Shown in pieces: positions 16,750 through 24,761 of a DNA stretch of 38,568 bases. The stretch comes from Lachnospiraceae bacterium. GTDB taxonomy: Bacteria; Bacillota; Clostridia; Lachnospirales; Lachnospiraceae. The stretch covers positions 1 through 38,568 of the forward strand of contig JAFTGN010000092.1 of assembly GCA_017457865.1 (NCBI GenBank). Reading direction: 5' to 3'. The position numbers and the translations under genes are program-made. Below the pieces are notes generated by a model. It searched no databases, was not told the DNA's origin, and was given only the letters and a program-made list of their open reading frames with translations. Position 1 is the first letter of the stretch, and each line of letters starts with the position of its first letter.

Positions 16750-17668
16750 TTTTTTGTTGCTTGTGGTCATCAATGGATTTTTTTTGTACTTGGTAACCGG
16801 ATATTACAGGTTGCTGTGGAATGGACAAATAAAACGTAAGGGATTGCTGCTCGGTGCAACTGTGTTTTTCTGGACATTGTTGAACCTGTGCTGTTACCTG
16901 GTGGATGAACGCTATCCGATCAGGGGTAAGCTGGCATTTGCCGCAATTGTGGTCATGATGATAGGTGGTGTCATTCTTTATTATGTGCTGTCATATGGAT
17001 TGGAAAGACAAAGAAATCTCAGAGAGCGTCTGGCGCAGCAGCAGTTAGAGGGATTGCAGATGCAGTATGAACTGATTACACAGCAGCAGATGGAACTTGG
17101 CAGACAGCGTCATGAACTGAAAAATTTATATTTATCCATTGAGTCTATGGCAGAAAAGCAGGATACAGCAGGGATTCTGGAGTTGGTGAGGCAGAAGGGG
17201 GCATTGCTTGCAGAAGGAAAAGGACGTGCGGCAACTGGTAATCGAGTGGTGGATGCAGTACTCAATTACCGGATAGAGAGGGAAGAAGTACAGGAGATTT
17301 CATATGAATTGAAATTGAACATTCCCACTACATTGAACCTTTCTGATGTGATACTCAGTGGTGTATTGGGAAATTTATTAGATAATGCGATAGAAGCCAG
17401 CTTGTATTTGCCAAGGGAAGCCAGGCAGGTAATCGTTTCTATGTATATTGACCGGAAAAATTTGTTTCTGGAAGTCATAAACAACTTTGATGGTACCATC
17501 CGCACCGATGGAAAAGGGCAGTTGGTTACAAGAAAAAAAGACAAAACCGGTCACGGATATGGACTGTCTGTGATACAGGATCTGTTGGATGCAAAAGACG
17601 GCAACATACAGCTGCTTTGGAGTGACAGACAGTTTCAGGCAAGAGTGGTATTTTATCATGTGGTATAG
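16742..17668 (+). CDS. Short sensor histidine kinase, GHKL/AgrC-like
   Basis: A 308-residue kinase partner of the preceding regulator. Three predicted membrane helices (about residues 3-22, 33-53 and 63-85) are followed by a Gln/Leu-rich coiled coil. The phospho-acceptor His is in RQRHELKNLYL, the N box is GNLLDNAIEAS, and the G box is GHGYGLSVI. AgrC-type kinases usually have five to seven membrane helices, so this sensor is short and has little extracellular surface. No agrB/agrD-like genes are nearby, so a peptide signal is not implied. ATG 16742 is chosen over the upstream ORF start because it overlaps the previous stop and follows GGGGGAA. Confidence 0.9.
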   Translation: MTDFLLLVVINGFFLYLVTGYYRLLWNGQIKRKGLLLGATVFFWTLLNLCCYLVDERYPIRGKLAFAAIVVMMIGGVILYYVLSYGLERQRNLRERLAQQQLEGLQMQYELITQQQMELGRQRHELKNLYLSIESMAEKQDTAGILELVRQKGALLAEGKGRAATGNRVVDAVLNYRIEREEVQEISYELKLNIPTTLNLSDVILSGVLGNLLDNAIEASLYLPREARQVIVSMYIDRKNLFLEVINNFDGTIRTDGKGQLVTRKKDKTGHGYGLSVIQDLLDAKDGNIQLLWSDRQFQARVVFYHVV

Positions 17669-17722
17669 AAGGGAGGTGCAGAAGGAATCGGATGGGGTGT
17701 CGCAGCTCTTTCTGGTTTTGAA

Positions 17723-17790
17723 CCGTAAATATGACAAAAATACCCGTAAAAGTGACATTTTGCAGCACAAAGAAAATCTGGTGTTATACT
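17723..17790 (+). promoter_or_regulatory. Candidate LytTR binding repeats and activator-dependent promoter of nfeD-SPFH
   Basis: CCGTAAA occurs at 17723-17729 and again at 17744-17750, a 21-bp period (two helical turns); the wider 9-mers are ACCGTAAAT and CCCGTAAAA. TGACA follows each copy two bases on (TGACAAAA, TGACATTT). A -10 TATACT is at 17785-17790, and the matching -35 position (17762-17767, GCAGCA) is poor, as expected for an activated promoter. The repeat ends about 10 bp above that -35, the usual geometry for AgrA-like activators. Confidence 0.6.
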
Positions 17791-17850
17791 GTATGTATCA
17801 ATCGTGTTCTTTGGATGAAAGAAGGATCACGGAGAGAGGAGGTTGGTTAT

Positions 17851-18288
17851 ATGACAGTATTTTACTGGCTGGTTTTGTTCATCCTGCTGATTATAGTGGA
17901 ACTGGGTACGCTGCAGTTGGTATCGTTGTGGTTTGCCTGTGGTTCCCTGGCGGGTTTGGTGATCTTGCAGCTTGGCGGAAGTATCGAAGCCCAGCTGATT
18001 GGATTTTTATTGGTATCTTTTGTGCTGCTCATTTTGGTAAAACCATTGACAGACAAAAAATTAAAAGGCCATCAGGTGAAGACCAATGTGGACAGTCTGA
18101 TCGGGAAGACAGCTAAAGTCATAAAGCAGATCAATGGGCCGGATGGCAGAGGTGTGGCAGTGGTCAATGGACTGGAATGGACCGCGGTGGCATACGATGA
18201 CTCGGTGTTTGAAGAAGGTACATATGTGACAATCCGGGAGATCAGCGGTGTGAAGCTGATCGTAGAAGCCAAAGCAGAAGAAGTATAA
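17851..18288 (+). CDS. NfeD-like membrane protein, short form
   Basis: A 145-residue protein: three to four tightly packed membrane helices in residues 3-70, then a soluble OB-fold-like domain (NfeD C-terminal type; SLIGKTAKVI, VVNGLEWTAVA, EGTYVTIREISGVKLIVE). It lacks the ClpP-like protease of long NfeD forms. Short NfeD proteins are the usual operon partners of SPFH (stomatin/flotillin-like) proteins, and one follows here 89 bp downstream. They are thought to work together in membrane microdomain organisation or membrane protein quality control. ATG 17851 is chosen because GAGGAGG precedes it and similarity begins there. Confidence 0.9.
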   Translation: MTVFYWLVLFILLIIVELGTLQLVSLWFACGSLAGLVILQLGGSIEAQLIGFLLVSFVLLILVKPLTDKKLKGHQVKTNVDSLIGKTAKVIKQINGPDGRGVAVVNGLEWTAVAYDDSVFEEGTYVTIREISGVKLIVEAKAEEV

Positions 18289-18312
18289 CACACATACAGT
18301 CAGAGGAGACTG

Positions 18313-18345
18313 TCTGTCTGCGTCAGCGCTGCCGAAGCAGACAGA
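18313..18345 (+). promoter_or_regulatory. Stem-loop between nfeD and the SPFH gene
   Basis: TCTGTCTGC (18313-18321) pairs with GCAGACAGA (18337-18345), a perfect 9-bp stem with a 15-base loop and no T-run. It could stabilise or process the mRNA between two co-transcribed genes. Confidence 0.4.
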
Positions 18346-18377
18346 GAGGAATGGGGCGGCGCAGAAAAGAGGTTAAT

Positions 18378-19325
18378 ATGTTGACAGCAGCATTAGGAGC
18401 AGGTTTTATTGCATTTGTAGTTGTACTGTTAGTGGTATTGGTGATTCTGTCTTCCTGTATCAGAATCGTGCCACAGGCAACTGCCATGGTCATTGAACGT
18501 TTGGGTGGTTATCTTGCCACCTGGTCCGTTGGTGTACATGTAAAGGTACCATTTATTGATCGGGTTGCCAAGAGAGTGATCTTAAAAGAGCAGGTAGTAG
18601 ATTTTGCACCACAGCCAGTGATTACAAAGGATAATGTAACCATGAGAATCGATACTGTCGTATTCTTCCAGATTACAGATCCAAAGTTGTACTGCTATGG
18701 TGTGGAGAATCCGATTATGGCTATTGAGAACCTGACGGCAACTACTCTTCGTAACATCATCGGTGATCTGGAGTTAGACCAGACACTGACATCCCGTGAG
18801 ACCATCAATACCAAAATGCGTGCATCTTTGGATGCGGCAACTGATCCATGGGGCATCAAGGTCAATCGTGTAGAGTTAAAGAACATCATTCCGCCTACTG
18901 CCATTCAGGAAGCCATGGAGAAGCAGATGAAGGCAGAGCGTGAAAGACGTGAGGCGATTTTAAGAGCAGAAGGTGAGAAGAAGTCTACCATTCTGGTGGC
19001 AGAAGGTAAGAAAGAGTCTGTCATCCTGGATGCAGAGGCAGAAAAACAGGCAGCCATCCTTCGTGCGGAAGCACAGCGGGAAGCGATGATTCGTGAGGCA
19101 GAAGGTCAGGCAACCGCAATCCTGAAGGTACAGGAGGCAACCGCAGAAGGTATCCGCTTTATTAAGGATGCCGGCGCAGATGATGCAGTCATCCAGTTGA
19201 AGAGTCTAGAGGCATTTGCCAAGGCAGCAGACGGTAAGGCCACCAAGATCATCATTCCATCTGAGATTCAGGGTATGGCCGGTATGGTGAAGTCTCTGGT
19301 AGAGGTAGGCAAGAGCGAGGAGTAA
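18378..19325 (+). CDS. SPFH/band 7 (stomatin-like) protein
   Basis: A 315-residue membrane-anchored scaffold protein. An N-terminal hydrophobic helix (about residues 5-28) is followed by the SPFH domain (RIVPQATAMVIERLGGYL, VQ-type body, TVVFFQITDPKLYCYGVENP, LRNIIGDLELDQTLTSRE). The C-terminal half, from about residue 175, is an Ala/Glu-rich coiled coil with repeating RAEGEK/DAEAEK units for oligomerisation. This is the stomatin/QmcA group. Such proteins form rings or microdomains and cooperate with NfeD partners. ATG 18378 is preferred to 18351 because AGAGG sits at proper distance and the earlier start would add a poorly spaced site. A terminator follows at 19382. Confidence 0.94.
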   Translation: MLTAALGAGFIAFVVVLLVVLVILSSCIRIVPQATAMVIERLGGYLATWSVGVHVKVPFIDRVAKRVILKEQVVDFAPQPVITKDNVTMRIDTVVFFQITDPKLYCYGVENPIMAIENLTATTLRNIIGDLELDQTLTSRETINTKMRASLDAATDPWGIKVNRVELKNIIPPTAIQEAMEKQMKAERERREAILRAEGEKKSTILVAEGKKESVILDAEAEKQAAILRAEAQREAMIREAEGQATAILKVQEATAEGIRFIKDAGADDAVIQLKSLEAFAKAADGKATKIIIPSEIQGMAGMVKSLVEVGKSEE

Positions 19326-19336
19326 TCCTTTTTCCT

Positions 19337-19362
19337 GTTACCGTGAGGGTGGCAGACAGTTG
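19337..19362. repeat. Degenerate copy of the GTAACTGT...ACAGTTAC repeat
   Basis: Aligned without gaps to the copy at 23176, 17 of 26 positions match, including CGTGAGG/TGTGAGG and ACAGTT. The palindrome is imperfect here. Membership in the family is tentative. Confidence 0.35.
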
Positions 19363-19381
19363 TATAGATTGTAAAATCAGG

Positions 19382-19419
19382 CAGAGGGCAGGCATAGTTT
19401 GAACTGTCCTCTGTTTTTT
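19382..19419 (+). terminator. Intrinsic terminator after the SPFH gene
   Basis: CAGAGG-g-CAG (19382-19391) pairs with CTG-t-CCTCTG (19404-19413), followed by six T. Confidence 0.8.
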
Positions 19420-19487
19420 GATTGACTGCGATGATAAAAATGTTTGTGCACAATCCGGATGTGCTCTGGCTTGGCAAATAAAAATGC

Positions 19488-19515
19488 TTGCATATTTCAA
19501 AATTGCTAGTATAAT
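19488..19515 (+). promoter_or_regulatory. Sigma-A promoter of typA
   Basis: TTGCAT (19488-19493), a 16-bp spacer and TATAAT (19510-19515), about 60 bp before the start codon. Confidence 0.75.
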
Positions 19516-19577
19516 AAAAAGATGTTTGATTTTTAGAAGCTGAGCAACCGGGTTGCCGGAAGATGAATGGAGTATGT

Positions 19578-21413
19578 ATGGTAACGAAGAGAGAAGATGT
19601 AAGAAACGTAGCAATCATTGCCCATGTAGACCACGGTAAGACCACACTGGTGGATGAATTATTAAAGCAGAGCGGTGTATTCCGTGCCAATCAGGAAGTA
19701 CAGGAGCGTGTCATGGACTCCAATGACATTGAGCGTGAGCGTGGAATCACCATCCTGTCTAAGAATACGGCAGTTTATTATAAGGATACCAAGATCAATA
19801 TTATTGATACCCCAGGCCATGCGGATTTTGGTGGTGAGGTAGAGCGTGTATTAAAGATGGTAGATGGTGTTATCCTGGTAGTGGATGCATTTGAAGGCGC
19901 CATGCCACAGACCAAGTTTGTGTTAAGTAAGGCGTTGGAACTGGATCTGGCTGTGATCGTATGTATCAATAAGATCGACCGTCCAGAAGCAAGACCGGAA
20001 GAAGTCATTGAGGAGGTATTGGAACTGTTGATGGATCTGGATGCTTCTGATGAACAGTTAGACTGTCCGTTTGTCTTTGCGTCTGCAAAGAGCGGCTATG
20101 CCACACTGTCACTGGATGATCCGAAGGAAAATATGCTTCCATTGTTTGAAACCATCGTGAATCATATTCCGGCTCCGGAAGGTGACCCGGATGCCGGGAC
20201 ACAGGTGCTGATCAGCACCATTGATTACAACGAGTATGTGGGAAGAATCGGCGTAGGAAAGGTGGACAATGGCAGCTTAAGAGTCAATCAGGACTGTGTA
20301 TTGGTGAACCATCATGATCCGGATTTCAAGAAGCGTGTGAAGATCAGCAAGCTGTATGAGTTTGACGGTCTGGCAAAGACAGAAGTAGAAGAGGCAAAGA
20401 TTGGTTCCATCGTTGCCATTTCCGGTATTGCAGACATCCATATTGGAGATACCATCTGTTCTCCGGAAAATCCGGAGGCCATTCCATTCCAGAAGATTTC
20501 CGAGCCCACCATTGCCATGAATTTTATGGTCAATGATAGTCCTCTGGCAGGTCAGGAAGGAAAATTTGTCACTTCCAGACATTTGCGTGACAGATTGTTC
20601 CGTGAGTTGAACACAGATGTGTCCCTGCGGGTAGAGGAAACGGAAAGTGCGGACTGCTTCAAAGTCTCCGGACGCGGTGAGTTGCATCTGTCTGTTCTGA
20701 TTGAGAACATGCGTCGTGAGGGATATGAGTTTGCAGTCAGCAAGGCAGAGGTTTTGACCAAACGGGATGAGCGCAATCGTGTATTAGAGCCCATGGAGTT
20801 GGTATATATTGATGTGCCGGAGGAATTTTCCGGCAATGTGATCCAGAAATTAAGCAGCCGTAAGGGTGAATTACAGGGCATGGGAACTGCACAGGGCGGT
20901 TATACCAGATTAGAGTTTTCCATCCCGTCCCGTGGTCTGATCGGGTATCGTGGCGACTTTTTGACCGACACCAAGGGAAATGGCATCATGAATACTATTT
21001 TTGATGGATATGAACTGTACAAAGGTGAGATTGCATACCGGAAGCAGGGTTCTCTGATTGCTTTTGAAAATGGTGTATCCATTACCTATGGTCTGTTCAA
21101 TGCCCAGGAGAGGGGCACTCTGTTCATCGGACCAGGTGAAAAAGTATATTCCGGTATGGTCATTGGACAGAATGGACGAAGCGAAGATGTAGAGGTGAAT
21201 GTGTGCAAGACCAAACATCTGAGCAATACCCGTTCTTCCGGTTCTGACGAAGCATTGAAGCTGGTGCCGCCAAAGAACATGAGCTTAGAGCAGTGTCTGG
21301 ACTTTATTGAGACGGATGAGTTGCTGGAAGTGACCCCAACCAGCCTGCGTATTCGCAAGAAGATCTTAGATCCTACCATGCGGAAGCGTGCCGGATTCCG
21401 GAAAAATGGCTGA
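19578..21413 (+). CDS. typA: Translational GTPase TypA/BipA
   Basis: A 611-residue ribosome-associated GTPase involved in ribosome assembly and stress or cold adaptation. G1 AHVDHGKTT is at residues 14-22, G2 lies in RERGITI, G3 is DTPGHADF and G4 is NKID. EF-G-like domains III and V follow, then the TypA-specific C-terminal domain (RSSGSDEALKL...IETDELLEVTP). The length is that of the family. ATG 19578 is chosen because GGAG lies 7 bp upstream and the family N-terminus (KREDVRNVAIIAH) follows directly; an earlier in-frame ATG at 19563 has no such site. Confidence 0.97.
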   Translation: MVTKREDVRNVAIIAHVDHGKTTLVDELLKQSGVFRANQEVQERVMDSNDIERERGITILSKNTAVYYKDTKINIIDTPGHADFGGEVERVLKMVDGVILVVDAFEGAMPQTKFVLSKALELDLAVIVCINKIDRPEARPEEVIEEVLELLMDLDASDEQLDCPFVFASAKSGYATLSLDDPKENMLPLFETIVNHIPAPEGDPDAGTQVLISTIDYNEYVGRIGVGKVDNGSLRVNQDCVLVNHHDPDFKKRVKISKLYEFDGLAKTEVEEAKIGSIVAISGIADIHIGDTICSPENPEAIPFQKISEPTIAMNFMVNDSPLAGQEGKFVTSRHLRDRLFRELNTDVSLRVEETESADCFKVSGRGELHLSVLIENMRREGYEFAVSKAEVLTKRDERNRVLEPMELVYIDVPEEFSGNVIQKLSSRKGELQGMGTAQGGYTRLEFSIPSRGLIGYRGDFLTDTKGNGIMNTIFDGYELYKGEIAYRKQGSLIAFENGVSITYGLFNAQERGTLFIGPGEKVYSGMVIGQNGRSEDVEVNVCKTKHLSNTRSSGSDEALKLVPPKNMSLEQCLDFIETDELLEVTPTSLRIRKKILDPTMRKRAGFRKNG

Positions 21414-21479
21414 TGACAAAACGCAAAAAAATGGCATACTGTAAATATTGATGTGGTTACAACAAATCACAAAACAAAC

Positions 21480-21522
21480 AACAGGTCTGTAGAAGTGAAC
21501 TTGCTTTTACAGACCTGTTTTC
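21480..21522 (+). terminator. Intrinsic terminator after typA
   Basis: AACAGGTCTGTA (21480-21491) pairs perfectly with TACAGACCTGTT (21508-21519), followed by TTC. Confidence 0.85.
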
Positions 21523-21589
21523 ATATAGATAGGACAGTTATGAAAAATGATGTTTTCTTAATTTTTTTAAGAAATGGAAAAAAATTTAC

Positions 21590-21617
21590 TTGAAATCAGG
21601 TTGAAGAACTGTATAAT
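21590..21617 (+). promoter_or_regulatory. Sigma-A promoter of the Lrp-type regulator
   Basis: TTGAAA (21590-21595), a 16-bp spacer and TATAAT (21612-21617). The leader of about 130 nt to the start at 21756 contains only a weak ACTAC/GTAGT stem. Confidence 0.65.
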
Positions 21618-21755
21618 ATTAAGTAGAATGGCAATGGAAAATAGAAATCAAAAAATTTATACTACTAGTGAATGAAATTGTAGTCTTTATTGAAGGAACA
21701 GGCGATTGAAAAATTCCAAACAGTTTTGCGTTGCCCATATGCAAGGAGGTCTATC

Positions 21756-22211
21756 ATGGATTCAATTGATAAACGTATTATATCTATTTTACAGGAAAAC
21801 GCAAGAACCCCATTGAAAGTCATTGCAGAGAAAACATATCTGTCTTCCCCGGCAGTATCTGCAAGAATTGATCGATTGGAGAAAGAGGGGATCATCACTG
21901 GTTATACAGCTAAGGTCAATATGGTAAAGCTGGGGTATCATATCACCGCTTTTATCAATCTGGAAGTAGAGCCAAGTCAGAAAGTGGAGTTTTATCCATA
22001 CATAGAGTCTTGTACCAATGTGTTGGAATGCAACTGTGTGACAGGGGATTATTCTATGCTGATCAAGGTGGCATTTGCCAGTACCACAGGGTTGGATCAT
22101 TTCATTGGGCAGCTGCAGAAATATGGAAAAACCAGCACCCAGATTGTGTTCTCTACTCATGCAGGTCCAAGAGATGTGAAAGTTGATTTGGATGAAAGTG
22201 TATCAAAATAG
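21756..22211 (+). CDS. Lrp/AsnC family transcriptional regulator
   Basis: A 151-residue regulator. The N-terminal winged helix-turn-helix (DSIDKRIISILQENARTPLK, then ISSP-like LSSPAVSARIDRLEKEGIITGY) is followed by the RAM ligand-binding domain (VEPSQKVEFYPYIESCTNVLECNCVTGDYSMLIKVA). These proteins form dimers to octamers and respond to amino acids or related metabolites. ATG 21756 follows AAGGAGG; the longer upstream frame lacks a site. The next gene, 198 bp downstream, is an ECF transporter S component that it might control, but no shared site was identified. Confidence 0.93.
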   Translation: MDSIDKRIISILQENARTPLKVIAEKTYLSSPAVSARIDRLEKEGIITGYTAKVNMVKLGYHITAFINLEVEPSQKVEFYPYIESCTNVLECNCVTGDYSMLIKVAFASTTGLDHFIGQLQKYGKTSTQIVFSTHAGPRDVKVDLDESVSK

Positions 22212-22309
22212 GATGGATGTATTTTGTACTTAAAAATCAATCTGACCATATTAAAAAAATGAAAATTGGCCATTTTTATACAGCCACATAAGTGTTATTC
22301 TATACCCAA

Positions 22310-22361
22310 CATCCAGACAGAAGGAAACCAGAACAGTTACAGCGGTATCTGGTTGTGGATG
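22310..22361 (+). promoter_or_regulatory. Leader stem-loop upstream of the ECF S component
   Basis: CATCCA (22310-22315) pairs with TGGATG (22356-22361), and inside it ACCAGA (22327-22332) pairs with TCTGGT (22348-22353). The internal loop is asymmetric (11 versus 2 bases). The apical loop holds GAACAGTTAC, the core of the dispersed repeat. It does not match TPP, THF, preQ1 or cobalamin consensus that I know. Confidence 0.4.
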
Positions 22362-22409
22362 GAATAAAGGGTGCTTTCTCCAAAAGGAAAGTACGGAAAT
22401 GAGGTAACA

Positions 22410-22997
22410 ATGAAGAATAATACGATGGTGCTGAAGGTGACAGAGACAGCCCTTTTGGCTGCATTGGCATATATTGCCTTTCAGTTTTTCAAAATCCCGA
22501 TTACTTTACCAGGCGGTTCCAGTACATATTTCCACCTGGGAAATACGTTTGCAGCACTGGGGGCCATGCTGATTGGCGGTATTTATGGTGGATTGGCCGG
22601 AGGAATCGGTCTGGCACTGGCAGATTTGACTTCCGGAGAACCGATTTATGCAGTGACCACATTTTTTTTAAAACTGATCATTGGACTGGTAACCGGATTG
22701 GTAGCACACAAGATTGGTCATATCAATGAGAAAAACAGAAAGGAATACTTCCCGTGGAGTATCATTGCACCGGCCATTGGTTTGGGTGTGAATATCATTA
22801 CCGACCCTGTAGTTGGTTTTCTGCGGAATAAGTTTTTATTTGGATTGGACACAGACCTGTCTTACATTGCTGGAAAGCTGACGGCAGGCGTGACATTTGT
22901 CAATGCGATCTTATCCTGCATCTGTGTTGTGATTTTGTATAATATTTTAAGACCGGCACTTGGAAAAGCAGGGCTGCTGCCAGGGGTGAAAAAGTAA
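22410..22997 (+). CDS. ECF transporter S component, substrate unknown
   Basis: A 195-residue integral membrane protein with about six helices and the S-component pattern of the PF07155 type: TALLAALAYIAFQFF near the start (the Ala-rich helix that contacts EcfT), HLGNTFAALGAMLIGGIYGGLAGGIGLALADL in helices 2-3, and a C-terminal hydrophobic helix. It binds a vitamin or similar micronutrient and needs shared EcfA1/A2/T modules, which are not in this window. ATG 22410 follows TGAGGTAACA; an upstream GTG in frame lacks a site. The leader hairpin and the preceding Lrp-type gene are possible regulators. Confidence 0.85.
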   Translation: MKNNTMVLKVTETALLAALAYIAFQFFKIPITLPGGSSTYFHLGNTFAALGAMLIGGIYGGLAGGIGLALADLTSGEPIYAVTTFFLKLIIGLVTGLVAHKIGHINEKNRKEYFPWSIIAPAIGLGVNIITDPVVGFLRNKFLFGLDTDLSYIAGKLTAGVTFVNAILSCICVVILYNILRPALGKAGLLPGVKK

Positions 22998-23056
22998 TCT
23001 GGAAAGCAGGAGAACAAAAACAAAATGTGTGGGCATAGATGATAGAACCATAAAAG

Positions 23057-23118
23057 AAAAACACTGAATCTATTGCAATGAGGCAGTTGATTGCCTGTGC
23101 AGAGAAGCAGTGTTTTTT
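23057..23118. terminator. Terminator between ECF S component and rho (convergent)
   Basis: AAAAACACTG (23057-23066) pairs with CAGTGTTTTT (23108-23117), with an inner GGCA/TGCC stem. A on the left and T on the right suit both directions. Confidence 0.75.
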
Positions 23119-23175
23119 ATTTGGAATACGATACGGAGCCAGATAGAATGTGAATAAAAAGTTGGCTCGTTGCTT

Positions 23176-23202
23176 GTAACTGTGAGGATACTGAACAGTT
23201 AC
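23176..23202. repeat. Palindromic intergenic repeat copy (GTAACTGT...ACAGTTAC)
   Basis: GTAACTGT (23176-23183) and ACAGTTAC (23195-23202) form a perfect 8-bp inverted repeat around an 11-base loop. It ends two bases from the rho stop codon. Related copies lie at 24973, 25028 and 22331. Confidence 0.6.
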
Positions 23203-23204
23203 GA

Positions 23205-24761
23205 TTAAATGTATTTTGCTTTTAATACGAAATCAATTAAGTCCCCATTGTTTTTGGTATGCTGGAATTTCTCTATGATTCGTTCTACGGATTCTTCCGG
23301 TTTTTGTGTCTGGATCGCTTTATGAATATAGTTGGATACGGTCTGTTCCTGTTCCGATAACAGTAAATCATCCCGTCTGGTGCCAGATTTTAAAATATCC
23401 AGTGCAGGGAAGACTCGTTTTTCAGATAGCTTCCGGTCCAATACCAGTTCCATATTACCGGTTCCCTTGAATTCTTCGAATACCACGTCGTCCATGCGGC
23501 TGCCGGTTTCCACCAATGCAGTGGCCAGGACGGTCAGGCTGCCCCCTTCCCGCATGTTTCTGGCGGCACCGAAGAATTTCTTTGGCATATGCAGTGCCGC
23601 AGGGTCTAAACCACCGGACAAGGTACGTCCGGAAGAAACACAGGTCAGGTTATAGGCTCTGGTCAGACGGGTAATGCTGTCTAATAAAATAATCACGTCT
23701 TTTTTATGCTCCACAAGCCGCTTTGCCCGTTCTAAGACCATTTCGGAAACCCGCCTATGATTGTCCGGCAATTCGTCAAAAGTAGAATAGATGACTTCTG
23801 CGTTTGGTCCTTCGATGGATTCCTTGATGTCAGTGACTTCCTCCGGACGCTCATCAATCAACAGTACGATCACATGAACCTCCGGATGATTTTGCAAAAC
23901 AGCCGAAGCAACCTGCTTGAGTAAAGTAGTCTTACCGGCCTTTGGCGGAGATACAATCATACCACGCTGCCCCTTTCCGATGGGGCTGACCAAATCCATA
24001 ATTCTTGTGGAAAGAGGACCGTTTGCCGTCTCTAAACGAAGACGTGAATCCGGAAAGATTGGGGTCAATGTTTCAAATGGTTTGCGGACTTCTGCCTCGC
24101 TGGGTGGACAGTCGTTGATTTGATTCACATACAACAAAGCAGCAAATTTATCATTGCCAGTGCGAACCCGTTTGCTGCCAGTGATGAAATCCCCGGTTTT
24201 CATATTAAAACGGCGGATTTGGGAAGCTGCTACATAGACATCGTTTTCGCCAGGCAGATAATTATCGGAACGTATGAAACCATAGCCGTCCGGCATGATT
24301 TCTAAAATACCCCGTGCTTCTTCTCCGCTGTCAATATCGGCGTAATCTGCTTTGTTGAAAGTATCCTGTTTGGCTTCTGTCCGTTGAGGAGGTCTGAAAT
24401 AATTGGTACGAAGCTGCCCTTGAGCATTTTGTAGTTCCCCGGTACGGGGATTGCTGCTGGTGCGACCGTTGATGGGATTGCTGTTTCGGTTGATGGTACG
24501 GATGGTATTTCCAGTACGATTTGGAACGGTTCTACGTTCGGTATAACGGTTTTGGTAATGTTCTGTAACCGCTTCTGTAGAAACAGTGGGTTCTTCTTTT
24601 TTCTCAGACGGGGATACAGCAGGCGCAGAAACAGATTGATTTATCTGTTGCAATGCTGCTAGTAACTCACCTTTGCGCAAGGCTGTGATATGTTTTAAGC
24701 CTTGGGCTTTTGCGATTTCCCGCAGTTCCGCCAGAGTTTTTGTTGATAAATCCTCTTGCAT
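23205..24761 (-). CDS. rho: Transcription termination factor Rho with Asn/Arg-rich insertion
   Basis: A 518-residue hexameric RNA helicase that ends transcription at unstructured RNA. Residues 1-40 are the SAP-like Rho_N domain ([18 protein letters not shown]). Residues about 45-145 are a low-complexity Asn/Arg/Thr/Pro-rich linker, absent from E. coli Rho (419 residues). The cold-shock-type RNA-binding domain follows ([18 protein letters not shown]). Walker [10 protein letters not shown] is at 272-280 and Walker [14 protein letters not shown] at 297-309. The start ATG 24761 has GGAG upstream. A leader of about 320 nt with repeats precedes it, which could support autoregulation as known for rho in other bacteria. 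Confidence 0.97.
   Translation of the reverse strand: MQEDLSTKTLAELREIAKAQGLKHITALRKGELLAALQQINQSVSAPAVSPSEKKEEPTVSTEAVTEHYQNRYTERRTVPNRTGNTIRTINRNSNPINGRTSSNPRTGELQNAQGQLRTNYFRPPQRTEAKQDTFNKADYADIDSGEEARGILEIMPDGYGFIRSDNYLPGENDVYVAASQIRRFNMKTGDFITGSKRVRTGNDKFAALLYVNQINDCPPSEAEVRKPFETLTPIFPDSRLRLETANGPLSTRIMDLVSPIGKGQRGMIVSPPKAGKTTLLKQVASAVLQNHPEVHVIVLLIDERPEEVTDIKESIEGPNAEVIYSTFDELPDNHRRVSEMVLERAKRLVEHKKDVIILLDSITRLTRAYNLTCVSSGRTLSGGLDPAALHMPKKFFGAARNMREGGSLTVLATALVETGSRMDDVVFEEFKGTGNMELVLDRKLSEKRVFPALDILKSGTRRDDLLLSEQEQTVSNYIHKAIQTQKPEESVERIIEKFQHTKNNGDLIDFVLKAKYI

Noticed and set aside
15966-21715. The 13-base word AACAGGCGATTGA occurring both near 15970 and near 21703
   Set aside because: About ten pairs of identical 13-mers are expected by chance in a window this long; flanks do not match.
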